DNA from: Tardiphaga sp.
Lineage (GTDB): Bacteria > Pseudomonadota > Alphaproteobacteria > Rhizobiales > Xanthobacteraceae
Assembly (NCBI GenBank): GCA_028290765.1
Contig: JAQGJF010000849.1
Span: 1-9,322, forward strand
Direction of reading: 5' to 3'
Length of the DNA: 9,322 nucleotides
Below are positions 1 to 5,749 of the stretch, piece by piece (the first letter of the stretch is position 1; each line of letters begins with the position of its first letter). The notes under the pieces were generated by a model. It made no database searches. It was not told where the DNA came from and saw nothing but the letters and a program-made list of their open reading frames with translations. Position numbers and translations under genes: made by a program.

Positions 1-688
1 CGTCGAAACTGCTGACGCGGATCCGCAGCTTGAGCTGCTTGCCAAGGTCCGCCGCGGCTTTCATGCACAGCGTCTCGATCGAGCTGCCCTTTTCGAGGCT
101 GACGAAGTCATGATCGATGAGGTCACGGAAGCGAACGCTTTTCCGATCGGAAAGCTGGTGGCCGCGCGTCATCAGCACGACCAGCCGGTCGCTGCGATAG
201 GGCAGCACTTCCAGTTCCTGTCCCGCGATGTTGCCGCCGAAAATGCCGATATCGGCCCGGTTCTCCACGACGGCGTGGACGATATCCGGGCTGATCTTTT
301 CCTCGAGGTCGATATGCACCAGCGGATGCTGTTCGAGGAACGAACTCAATTCATCGGCCAGCGATTCGAGGATGGCGGATTTGTTGGCGCACACCCGGAT
401 GTGCCCGCGCTTGCCCTGCCGGTATCCCGAAAGCTCGGTTTCGAGCTGGGCCATGTTGCCGAGGATGATGCGGGCGTGTTCTAGCAAGGCAAACCCCGCC
501 GGCGTCGGCTCGATCCCCTTCGAGTGCCGGTGCAGCAGCTCGACCTGAAACAATTCCTCGATGTCGGAGATACGGCGGCTGACCGCCGATGCCGCGATGT
601 TCTTCCGTTCCGCGGCCCTGGCGATGCTTTGTTCCTCGACGATCGCCACGAACAGCTGCAAGGTCAGGAGATCGATCTTCGCCGTCAT
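1..688 (-). CDS. LysR-family transcriptional regulator (C-terminus cut by window edge)
   Basis: A DNA-binding regulator of the LysR family; its effector is unknown. The 229 visible codons start with an N-terminal winged helix-turn-helix at about residues 5-64 (LQLFVAIVEEQSIARAAER, then ASAVSRRISDIEE, then the wing region ending GIEPTPAG). The linker and first half of the effector-binding domain follow: GHIRVCANKSAI at about residue 93, then DIGIFGG and VLMTRGHQLS. Family members are about 300 residues, so some 70 are missing beyond the left edge. The ATG at 688 was chosen because it gives the complete HTH start and has a purine-rich GGGTGGGA a few bases upstream. The gene follows the MFS gene on the same strand after 90 bp, and that gap holds a convincing promoter, so it is probably transcribed separately as well. 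It may regulate the MFS/hydrolase genes, although LysR genes more often lie divergent from their targets. The family call is secure; the role is open. Confidence 0.95.
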   Translation of the reverse strand, partial: MTAKIDLLTLQLFVAIVEEQSIARAAERKNIAASAVSRRISDIEELFQVELLHRHSKGIEPTPAGFALLEHARIILGNMAQLETELSGYRQGKRGHIRVCANKSAILESLADELSSFLEQHPLVHIDLEEKISPDIVHAVVENRADIGIFGGNIAGQELEVLPYRSDRLVVLMTRGHQLSDRKSVRFRDLIDHDFVSLEKGSSIETLCMKAAADLGKQLKLRIRVSSFD

Positions 689-727
689 CCGTTCCCACCC
701 TTTACGCCGATTGGTGCTTTTGTCGCT

Positions 728-756
728 ATTACAGCCGGAAATCGGTGTGCTGCCAA
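728..756 (-). promoter_or_regulatory. Sigma70-type promoter for the LysR gene
   Basis: Read on the minus strand, TTGGCA (756-751) is followed by a 17-bp spacer and TGTAAT (733-728), each 5/6 to the housekeeping consensus. Transcription would begin near 721, leaving a leader of about 33 nt before the ATG at 688. It lies wholly in the gap between the MFS and LysR genes, so the regulator need not depend on read-through. Confidence 0.55.
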
Positions 757-778
757 TGACAATGACGTGGAGAGTTGG

Positions 779-2104
779 TCAGCTCCGCGCTCCCTCCAGC
801 GCTTCCGCCGAACGCGGCTGCGGGCGCGGCGGGCCGGAATCCAGCGACGGGTCGAGGCGAATGAACAGCGAGAACAGCGGGCCCAGGATCATCACGGCGA
901 TGGAAGCCATGAAGGCGATCGACCAGTCGCCGCCGGTGATGTCCAGGAGCTTGCCGACGATCAGCGGCGAAACGGCGCCGGCCACCGCCATTCCGGCAAA
1001 GGTGAGCGCGCTCGATGTCCCGGCGTGTTTCGGCGCGACTTCGGCGCCGACCAGCCACAGCGGTGAATCCGCCAGTTCCGACAGGAAGAAGGCGACGCCG
1101 AGACCCGCCGCGTTGAGCAGCAGATTGTTGCTGAACAACAGCGGCACCAGACCGATGATCGAAGAGAGAAAGCCGAAGATGATCACGTCGCGGCGAGCGC
1201 GCAGCCGGTTCTTGCTGATCCGAAAATGCCAGTCCGACAGCACCCCGCCCATCATGGTGCCGAGCGTTCCGCCCAGAAGCACCAGGGTCGAGAACACGGC
1301 GGAGGATTCGATCTTCATGCCGTAGCGGGTGGAGAAATAGGTCGGCACCCAGTTCAGGAAGAACCACAGCATCCAACCGTGGGCAAAGCAGGCCGCCGAC
1401 GCCGGCCAGACCCGCCGCAACAGATCGGGCCAGACGATCGGCTCCTGCATGCGCCCGCTGGTCGCCTGGCCGCCCGATGGACGCAGTACGGCGAGTTCCT
1501 GGGCCGTGATCGAGGGATGCTCGCGGGGTTCGTCGCGGAACCAGATGTACAGGAAGGTGAAGAAGGCGATGGTGATGACGCCGAGCGCCACGAAGGCAAA
1601 ACGCCAGGTCAACAGCACGATCAGCGCGGTGACGATGATCGGCGCCAGCGCATTGGCGAACCGCCCGCTGCCATGCATCACGCCCTGCGCGAGACCGCGC
1701 CGGTGCTCCGGAATCCAGGTCGAGATCACCCGCGCGGCAGTGGCATAAACCGGCGCTTCGCCGACGCCGACAAAGAACCGCGCCGCGACGATCGCCACCA
1801 GACCATATGAAAATCCGGTCACGATGGTCGCCACCGACCAGATCAACCCGCTGATGGTCAGCAAGCGGCGCGCCCCGAAGCGGTCGCTCAGCCAGGCGCC
1901 GGGCACACCGCAGCAGGCATAGGCGGTGGCGAAGGCGGAGAACACCAGGCCAAGCTGGGTGTGGGTCAGTTGCAGTTCTTTTTGCAGGATTGGCGCGACG
2001 ATCGAGATATTGGTGCGGTCGACATACATGATGAACGCCATGCCGCACAGCAGCAGGAACACCCGGTTGCTCAATGGCGTTTTGCCGTCCGCACCAGTCT
2101 CCAT
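779..2104 (-). CDS. MFS transporter, anion:cation symporter (ACS) type
   Basis: A 441-residue inner-membrane carrier of the major facilitator superfamily, expected to import an organic anion with protons. The length is normal for the ACS branch (hexuronate, glucarate, phthalate and tartrate carriers). Family signatures are visible: YVDRTNIS at residues 27-34 in helix 1, motif A as GAWLSDRFGARR at 69-80 between helices 2 and 3, and ARFFVGVGEAPVY at 108-120 followed by WIPEHRRGLAQG, typical of helix 4 and the next loop in ACS carriers. About twelve hydrophobic segments are present, with a hydrophilic central loop near residues 195-225. The ATG at 2104 has GGGAGA at a suitable distance upstream. 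It lies 68 bp downstream of the dehalogenase-like hydrolase gene on the same strand, so the two are probably cotranscribed and the carrier probably brings in the hydrolase substrate or a related acid. The substrate cannot be read from sequence. Confidence 0.93.
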   Translation of the reverse strand: METGADGKTPLSNRVFLLLCGMAFIMYVDRTNISIVAPILQKELQLTHTQLGLVFSAFATAYACCGVPGAWLSDRFGARRLLTISGLIWSVATIVTGFSYGLVAIVAARFFVGVGEAPVYATAARVISTWIPEHRRGLAQGVMHGSGRFANALAPIIVTALIVLLTWRFAFVALGVITIAFFTFLYIWFRDEPREHPSITAQELAVLRPSGGQATSGRMQEPIVWPDLLRRVWPASAACFAHGWMLWFFLNWVPTYFSTRYGMKIESSAVFSTLVLLGGTLGTMMGGVLSDWHFRISKNRLRARRDVIIFGFLSSIIGLVPLLFSNNLLLNAAGLGVAFFLSELADSPLWLVGAEVAPKHAGTSSALTFAGMAVAGAVSPLIVGKLLDITGGDWSIAFMASIAVMILGPLFSLFIRLDPSLDSGPPRPQPRSAEALEGARS

Positions 2105-2172
2105 GGCTGTTCTCCCAGGGCACTTGTGCGCCCGATTCTTAATTCAGCTTTTTGCTGTTGAATGACGAGGCG

Positions 2173-3066
2173 CTATGCCGATGCGAAGAAACCCCGTAAC
2201 TCGCGCGAGGTCTCTTCGGGGCATTCTTCCTGCAGATAGTGCCCCGACGGCACAGTGGCGGTGCGTTCGATCCGCGTGGCATAGCGTGACCAGATCGCCG
2301 CGGCATCGTGATTGCGCCCGACGCCGCCCTTGTCGCCCCACAGGATCATCGACGGGCAGGTGACTTTCCTGCCGGCTTCGAAATCTGCGGTATCCATGTC
2401 GAGATCGACGCCGAAGGTGGCGCGGTAGTCCTCGCACATGCCGTAGACGGTTTTCGGATCCTTGATGCAGCGAATATATTCGGCGAGTGCGCGGGGATCG
2501 AAGAAGCTGGTGCCCTGGTCGGTCTTCGACAGTTTGCGGCGAATGAAGAATTCCGGATCGGCGCTGATCATCCGCTCAGGCGTCGGATTGGGCTGCACCA
2601 TGAAGAACCAGTGCCAGGAGAACATGCCCCATTTGCGGGTGACGTTGTTCAGCAGATGATGCTGCGGCAGCATGTCGATGAAGGCCGCCTTTGTGACGGC
2701 CTCCGGATGATCAAGACACAGCCGGTGCAGCACGCGGGCGCCGCGGTCATGGCCGCCGGCGAAAAACTTCTCAAAGCCGAGATGGCGCATCAACTCGATC
2801 TGGTCGAGCGCCATCGAGCGGAACGAGTAGGCCGAATGATCGGCGCCGCCATCCGGCTTGGAACTGTCGCCATAGCCGCGCAGGTCCGGAAGCACGAGCG
2901 TGAATTCCTCGGCGAGGCGCGGCGCGATCTTGTGCCAGGTGACGTGGGTGAACGGATTGCCGTGCATCAGCAGCAGCGGTGGGCCATTGCCGGCGGTGCT
3001 CACCACGATCTCGGCGCCACTGGTCTTGACGCGGGTGTGCTTGAAGTTCTCGAGCAGTTCCGACAT
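2173..3066 (-). CDS. Alpha/beta hydrolase, haloacetate (fluoroacetate) dehalogenase-like
   Basis: A cytoplasmic alpha/beta-hydrolase of 297 residues that closely resembles haloacetate dehalogenases such as FAc-DEX FA1 and the Rhodopseudomonas palustris enzyme RPA1163. These hydrolyse the carbon-halogen bond of 2-haloacids to 2-hydroxyacids. The nucleophile elbow is GGHDRGAR, with Asp107 as nucleophile and Arg108 and Arg111 where the family binds the substrate carboxylate. Asp131 (FIDMLPQ) and His276 (SGHYLQEE) complete the triad. His152-Trp153 and Tyr214 (CEDYRA) match the halide-binding trio. Two deviations stand out. Residues 35-38 are HGNP, as in haloalkane dehalogenases, rather than HGFP. 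The Trp of the cap region (Trp185 in RPA1163) has no counterpart in KLSKTDQGTSFFDP. The ATG at 3066 follows GGGAG by about six bases. It is the first gene of a minus-strand unit with the MFS carrier and is divergent from the GntR gene. The family is clear; activity on a halogenated acid is inferred, and an ester or epoxide substrate is possible. Confidence 0.88.
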   Translation of the reverse strand: MSELLENFKHTRVKTSGAEIVVSTAGNGPPLLLMHGNPFTHVTWHKIAPRLAEEFTLVLPDLRGYGDSSKPDGGADHSAYSFRSMALDQIELMRHLGFEKFFAGGHDRGARVLHRLCLDHPEAVTKAAFIDMLPQHHLLNNVTRKWGMFSWHWFFMVQPNPTPERMISADPEFFIRRKLSKTDQGTSFFDPRALAEYIRCIKDPKTVYGMCEDYRATFGVDLDMDTADFEAGRKVTCPSMILWGDKGGVGRNHDAAAIWSRYATRIERTATVPSGHYLQEECPEETSRELRGFFASA

Positions 3067-3152
3067 TCGCTCCCTCGACTCATTCCCGGTCTGACGCCGG
3101 GACGGTTGCGGGTCGCCCGGCCATTCCCGACCAGACCGAGCCCACGTTGGTT

Positions 3153-3180
3153 AGATTACCGACCGGATTCGGGATGTCAA
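3153..3180 (-). promoter_or_regulatory. Candidate promoter for the hydrolase-MFS unit
   Basis: On the minus strand a perfect TTGACA (3180-3175) lies directly beside the GTCGAC palindrome. The best -10 candidate is TAATCT (3158-3153) after 16 bp, which matches consensus at only three positions. A 17-bp spacing gives AATCTA, which is no better. The -35 is strong and well placed, about 110 bp upstream of the hydrolase start; the exact -10 is uncertain. Confidence 0.35.
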
Positions 3181-3182
3181 TA

Positions 3183-3194
3183 ATCGTCGACAAT
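3183..3194. promoter_or_regulatory. Candidate GntR/FCD operator in the divergent hydrolase-GntR gap
   Basis: ATCGTCGACAAT is a near-palindrome with one mismatched pair, centred on GTCGAC. The form T-N-GT-NN-AC-N-A fits operators of the FadR/FCD class of GntR regulators. It abuts the TTGACA of the hydrolase promoter and lies 43-54 bases before the GntR ATG, so binding here could affect both directions. The 10-bp core AATCGTCGAC recurs exactly in front of the pdxA-like gene. Confidence 0.55.
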
Positions 3195-3205
3195 ATTGGA
3201 TATTG
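3191..3205. repeat. Short inverted repeat beside the operator
   Basis: CAATAT and ATATTG form a perfect 6-bp inverted repeat around a 3-bp spacer (TGG). It shares its left end with the GTCGAC palindrome and is unusually AT-rich for this genome. It may be a second regulator site or simply an AT-rich promoter region. Confidence 0.35.
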
Positions 3206-3230
3206 CTTTGGGTCACATCTTGGCTACGCT
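3203..3230 (+). promoter_or_regulatory. Weak candidate promoter for the GntR gene (possibly leaderless)
   Basis: TTGCTT (3203-3208), a 16-bp spacer and TACGCT (3225-3230) form a poor but possible promoter. With the usual distance, transcription would begin at about 3237, the A of the chosen ATG. No ribosome binding site is visible before that ATG, which agrees with a leaderless message. Both boxes match consensus at only three positions. Confidence 0.22.
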
Positions 3231-3236
3231 GCGGAC

Positions 3237-3914
3237 ATGACTGCTGCTTCCCCAAATGCCCGCGACACCGTGACTGCCCACAAGCAGGCGTCGCTGCCGA
3301 GCATCGTCCGCGACGAGATCATCCGGCTGATCGAGACCGGCGCGCTACTGCCCGGCGTCTGGATCAACGAGGCGGATCTCGCCGCCCGGCTCGGTGTCAG
3401 CCGCGCGCCGATCCGCGAGGCCTGCCGCGGGCTGGAGCAGTCGGGGCTGCTCAACTTCGTGGTCAACCGCGGCGCGTTCGTGCGCGAGATCGACCGCACT
3501 GAGGCCGCCGAACTCTACGACCTGCGCTCCGCGCTGTTCGCGCTGGCGGGCCGTGAGTTAGCCCCTATTATTACAGCGGAACAGCTTGCCGCGCTCAATC
3601 GGCAGCTCGAACGCATGGACGTCGCCGCAGCGTCCGGCGATCTCGACGCCTATTATCCGCTCAACCTGGAATTCCACCGCACGCTGCTCGAATTCAGCGG
3701 CAACCGCCGCCTGCTGCAGACCTATCAAAGTTTTATTCGCGAATTGCATCTGTTCCGCCGCCAGGCGCTGGTGACGCTGGAGCGCATGCAGGACTCCAAC
3801 GCCGAGCACCGCGCCATCGTCGCGGCGCTGGGCTCGCGCAATCCGGTCGCCGCCGCCTCGCTGATGGAAGCCCATGTGCTGAACGCCAAACGGCGGATTT
3901 TCCAGTCCGGCTAG
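3237..3914 (+). CDS. GntR-family regulator, FadR/FCD subfamily
   Basis: A 225-residue ligand-responsive regulator. The N-terminal winged helix spans about residues 18-85, with the recognition region LAARLGVSRAPIREACRGLE at 48-67 and the wing ending NRGAFVREI. The C-terminal FCD domain (about 90-222) is all-helical. It keeps Asp95 (YDLRSAL), His147 (LEFHRTL), His191 (EHRAIVAAL) and His213 (EAHVLNA), which match the acid/three-His metal site that carries the effector in this family, usually a carboxylic acid. An in-frame ATG at 3147 would add 30 residues without family character and would lie across the operator region, so 3237 is preferred. No clear Shine-Dalgarno sequence precedes it. The gene is divergent from the hydrolase and lies 107 bp before the pdxA-like gene. 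GTCGAC palindromes sit beside both promoters, so it probably represses these genes until a substrate acid is present. The family is secure; target and ligand are inferred. Confidence 0.93.
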   Translation: MTAASPNARDTVTAHKQASLPSIVRDEIIRLIETGALLPGVWINEADLAARLGVSRAPIREACRGLEQSGLLNFVVNRGAFVREIDRTEAAELYDLRSALFALAGRELAPIITAEQLAALNRQLERMDVAAASGDLDAYYPLNLEFHRTLLEFSGNRRLLQTYQSFIRELHLFRRQALVTLERMQDSNAEHRAIVAALGSRNPVAAASLMEAHVLNAKRRIFQSG

Positions 3915-3921
3915 CAAGGCT

Positions 3922-3940
3922 GCCGCGCGCCGACCGCGGC
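3922..3940 (+). terminator. GC-rich hairpin after the GntR gene (weak terminator candidate)
   Basis: GCCGCG (3922-3927) and CGCGGC (3935-3940) pair around a 7-nt loop, 8 bases after the GntR stop codon. Only two T follow, so intrinsic termination would be weak. It directly precedes the -35 box of the pdxA-like gene. Confidence 0.22.
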
Positions 3941-3969
3941 TTGACGCTGCCAAAATCGTCGACGATTAT
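3941..3969 (+). promoter_or_regulatory. Sigma70-type promoter for the pdxA-like gene
   Basis: TTGACG (3941-3946), a 17-bp spacer and GATTAT (3964-3969) give a 5/6 and a 4/6 match with ideal spacing. Transcription would begin near 3976, about 46 nt before the ATG. The palindrome at 3954-3967 lies within the spacer and covers most of the -10 box, a typical repressor arrangement. Confidence 0.5.
3954..3967. promoter_or_regulatory. Candidate GntR operator in front of the pdxA-like gene
   Basis: AATCGTCGACGATT is a perfect 14-bp palindrome inside the promoter. It shares ten exact bases with the site in the hydrolase-GntR gap. A bound dimer would cover the -10 box. The shared sequence is seen directly; control by the neighbouring GntR protein is inferred from position and operator form. 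Confidence 0.6.
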
Positions 3970-4008
3970 GGCTGAAACCCTGCGGCCGTCCGCTTTGGCC
4001 GCCGTCCC

Positions 4009-4013
4009 AGGAG
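4009..4013 (+). promoter_or_regulatory. Ribosome binding site that sets the pdxA-like start
   Basis: AGGAG lies 8 bases before the ATG at 4022. This favours 4022 over upstream in-frame candidates (TTG at 3941, ATG at 3968). Those would start inside the promoter and add residues not found in the family. Confidence 0.6.
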
Positions 4014-4021
4014 TGCCGCGC

Positions 4022-5047
4022 ATGTCCACACCAAAACCCATTATCGCCATCGTCCCCGGCGACTGCACCGGGATCGGGCCGGAGCAGACCGCACGGATAT
4101 TTGCCGAAGGGCGCGCCCGGGACGTGGCGCGGCTGATCTATGTCGGCGATATTCGCGTGCTGAAACTCGGCATGCGCCCGGCCAAGGTCGACGTCGCCTA
4201 TAAGCTCATCAAGTCGCCATCGGACGCGGACTGGAATGACAGCAGCATTCCGGCGATCGATCTCGGCAACATCGATCCCGATTTGCTGCCGCCCGGCATC
4301 TCCAGCCCGGAATCCGGCCGGCTGACCGGCGATATGCTGGCGGCGGCCATTCAATTTGCCAAGGCGGGCCAGATCGACGGGCTGACGTTCGCGCCGCTCA
4401 ACAAGCAGGCGCTCTACAAGGGCGGCTGGAAATTTCCCGATGAGCACAAGATGTTCGCCCACCTGCTCGATTTTCACGGCCTGTTCAGCGAGATGAACGT
4501 GCTCGACAATCAATGGATGACCCGCGCCACCTCGCACGTCTCCTTGCGCGAAGCCGTGCAGCAGATCTCCTTCGAGCGGATCTGCGACGCGCTGCGATTG
4601 TCCAACGACACCATGCGCAAGGCCGGCATCGACAAACCGCGGATCGCGGTTTGCGCACTCAATCCCCATGCCGGCGAAGGCGGCCTGTTCGGCCGCGACG
4701 AGATCGAGGTGATCGCGCCGGCGGTGAAGGCGATGGCCGAACAGGGCATCGACTGCAAAGGTCCGTTCCCCTGCGACACCATCTACATCAAGGCGTTCGC
4801 CGGCGACTATGACAGCGTGCTGTCGATGTATCACGACCAGGGCCAGATCGCGACCAAGCTGAAAGGTTTTAACAAGGGCGTCACCATTACAGCAGGCTTG
4901 GACATTGTGTTCACGACGCCATCGCATGGAACGGCGTTTGACATCGTGGGTAAGGGTGTTGCGGATATCGGGGCGTATGAGGCGGCGATCCGGCTGGCGG
5001 CGCGGGTTGCGGCAAGGAAGGGTGCGGAGAAGACGCTGGCGGCGTGA
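4022..5047 (+). CDS. PdxA-like NAD-dependent dehydrogenase (PdxA2-type catabolic paralogue)
   Basis: A 341-residue cytosolic enzyme of the PdxA family (E. coli PdxA has 329). Members oxidise a hydroxyl group with NAD and a divalent metal and then decarboxylate. They include 4-phosphohydroxythreonine dehydrogenase, the 4-phospho-erythronate/threonate dehydrogenases (PdxA2) and the TphB diol dehydrogenase of terephthalate breakdown. The N-terminus is VPGDCTGIGPE (11-21). Metal ligands are His171 (TSHVSL), His216 (NPHAGEGG) and His271 (MYHDQGQ), with spacing equal to E. coli His166, His211 and His266. TTPSHGTAFDI (298-308) is the conserved C-terminal loop. Where PdxA has a substrate-binding His-Thr-Glu, this protein has Glu141-His142-Lys143-Met144, so the substrate is probably not the vitamin B6 intermediate. 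The gene lies alone on the plus strand behind GntR under a palindrome-covered promoter, with no other pyridoxine gene nearby. A catabolic dehydrogenase is the better call; automatic labels would say pdxA. Confidence 0.88.
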   Translation: MSTPKPIIAIVPGDCTGIGPEQTARIFAEGRARDVARLIYVGDIRVLKLGMRPAKVDVAYKLIKSPSDADWNDSSIPAIDLGNIDPDLLPPGISSPESGRLTGDMLAAAIQFAKAGQIDGLTFAPLNKQALYKGGWKFPDEHKMFAHLLDFHGLFSEMNVLDNQWMTRATSHVSLREAVQQISFERICDALRLSNDTMRKAGIDKPRIAVCALNPHAGEGGLFGRDEIEVIAPAVKAMAEQGIDCKGPFPCDTIYIKAFAGDYDSVLSMYHDQGQIATKLKGFNKGVTITAGLDIVFTTPSHGTAFDIVGKGVADIGAYEAAIRLAARVAARKGAEKTLAA

Positions 5048-5077
5048 TGGACTGCTCGCACAAACTCTCAACGGATC

Positions 5078-5193
5078 GTGCCTGCGAACGCAGGGACCCA
5101 TAAGGCGAGGACCATCGTTGGGGCACTGTGGCAGATGCCCTTCTTCCACTTCAAAGGCCAGGGGTGATGGGTCCCTACATTCGCAGGGACGAC
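5078..5193. repeat. Extragenic palindromic element, Bradyrhizobium type
   Basis: Two arms face each other. The left arm (5081-5101) and right arm (5167-5187) are reverse complements at 19 of 21 positions, separated by 65 bp. Each arm is itself a small hairpin: CCTGCG/CGCAGG in the left arm, GTCCCT/AGGGAC (5171-5176 and 5185-5190) in the right. The layout matches a non-coding element that I recall as frequent between genes in Bradyrhizobium. It starts about 30 bases after the pdxA-like stop and could also end or stabilise that transcript. Confidence 0.7.
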
Positions 5194-5221
5194 TCGTTGA
5201 AATGCTAACCTCGAATGGCCC

Positions 5222-5442
5222 TCACCTTCCCGGTTTCAGCACATCCTCCGGCCAGTCCCACATGTAGTTGGTGCCGATGGTGATGTTTTCGACCTGGCAA
5301 TGGTGAAAGCCGCCTTCCTCGCGTGTGAATACCTTGAAGGTTTTGTTGTCCGAGCCGACCGCATCGAAACATTTTTACCCCAGCGGCATCGGATCTGCTC
5401 GTCGCCGGCGCCATCACCGATGGCAATGACCCGCATCATCAT
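5222..5442 (-). pseudogene. Decayed alpha/beta-hydrolase C-terminus
   Basis: Only the last part of an alpha/beta-hydrolase survives. From 5371 to 5222 one minus-strand frame reads FDAVGSDNKTFKVFTREEGG, then FHHCQVEN and a tail ending DVLKPGR and a stop. The His of FHHCQ occupies the place of the catalytic histidine in esterases of the dihydropseudooxynicotine-hydrolase type. Just upstream, GAGDEQI, the strand-and-acid motif (GxxDxQIP), lies in another frame at about 5410-5390. Joining the two needs a one-base shift near 5391 and passes a TAA at 5377-5375. The gene therefore carries both a frameshift and a nonsense codon, and the nucleophile half is absent. The order (acid motif, then His) and normal codon use show a former gene on this strand. 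The product name is approximate. Confidence 0.6.
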
Positions 5443-5469
5443 TCGCTATCGCTGATCGGCGAAGATAAA

Positions 5470-5700
5470 TCAGTAACAGGCGCGGTAGCGGATCTCGAAC
5501 GCCTCACCCTGCTTCGGCTTGCGTTGGGACGCGCCTTCCTCGATGGAATCGATCTGGTCCACGCGCCCATCGCACTGGTCTCGATCGGCTTGGCCGGCAC
5601 GTCGATGCGGAACCCGATCGAGCGGGTCAACATCGCGTTGATGGATCAACTCGAGAAGCGCTGACGAGATGGCTTGCCGCAATGCGTGCCGGCCGAGCAT
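5470..5700 (-). pseudogene. Unassigned decayed coding fragment
   Basis: A plausible protein C-terminus is split over two minus-strand frames. One reads MLTRSIGFRIDVPAKPIETS (5633 to about 5574). The other continues as RVDQIDSIEEGASQ and KPKQGEAFEIRYRACY to a stop at 5470. A one-base shift near 5566-5572 joins them with sensible composition. Further upstream, to about 5700, the frame is unclear. I do not recognise the family. A short open frame starting at 5750, one base overlapping the ATC-hydrolase stop, runs to 5646 and may be the remnant N-terminus of the same gene, which would have been translationally coupled to the ATC-hydrolase-like gene. Confidence 0.35.
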
Positions 5701-5749
5701 TCCCGTAACCTGGCTGCCGCGGTCGTGGCCCCGTCGCCGACGGAGAACA

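Noticed and set aside
729..2123. Long second minus-strand frame (464 codons) over the MFS gene
   Set aside because: Its translation is Arg/His/Pro-rich with no membrane segments or motifs. It is a shadow of the MFS gene in GC-rich DNA.
2135..2163. Hairpin with bulge (CAGC-TTTTT-GCTG) between the hydrolase and MFS genes
   Set aside because: The stem is only 4 bp plus a bulged extension and has no T-run on the transcribed strand, so it does not support a terminator.
2308..3183. Plus-strand open frame of 291 codons opposite the hydrolase gene
   Set aside because: It is antisense to a gene with a full set of catalytic motifs, and its own translation shows no family character.
3147..3236. N-terminal extension of the GntR protein from the ATG at 3147
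   Set aside because: The 30 added residues show no family similarity, and their codons cover the operator and promoter region. The HTH domain is complete from 3237.
3941..4021. Upstream starts (TTG 3941, ATG 3968) for the pdxA-like gene
   Set aside because: They fall inside the promoter/operator, and the AGGAG at 4009-4013 fits the ATG at 4022.
3911..5149. Minus-strand open frame of 412 codons opposite the pdxA-like gene
   Set aside because: It is the antisense mirror of a well-conserved enzyme, and its composition is typical of shadow frames.
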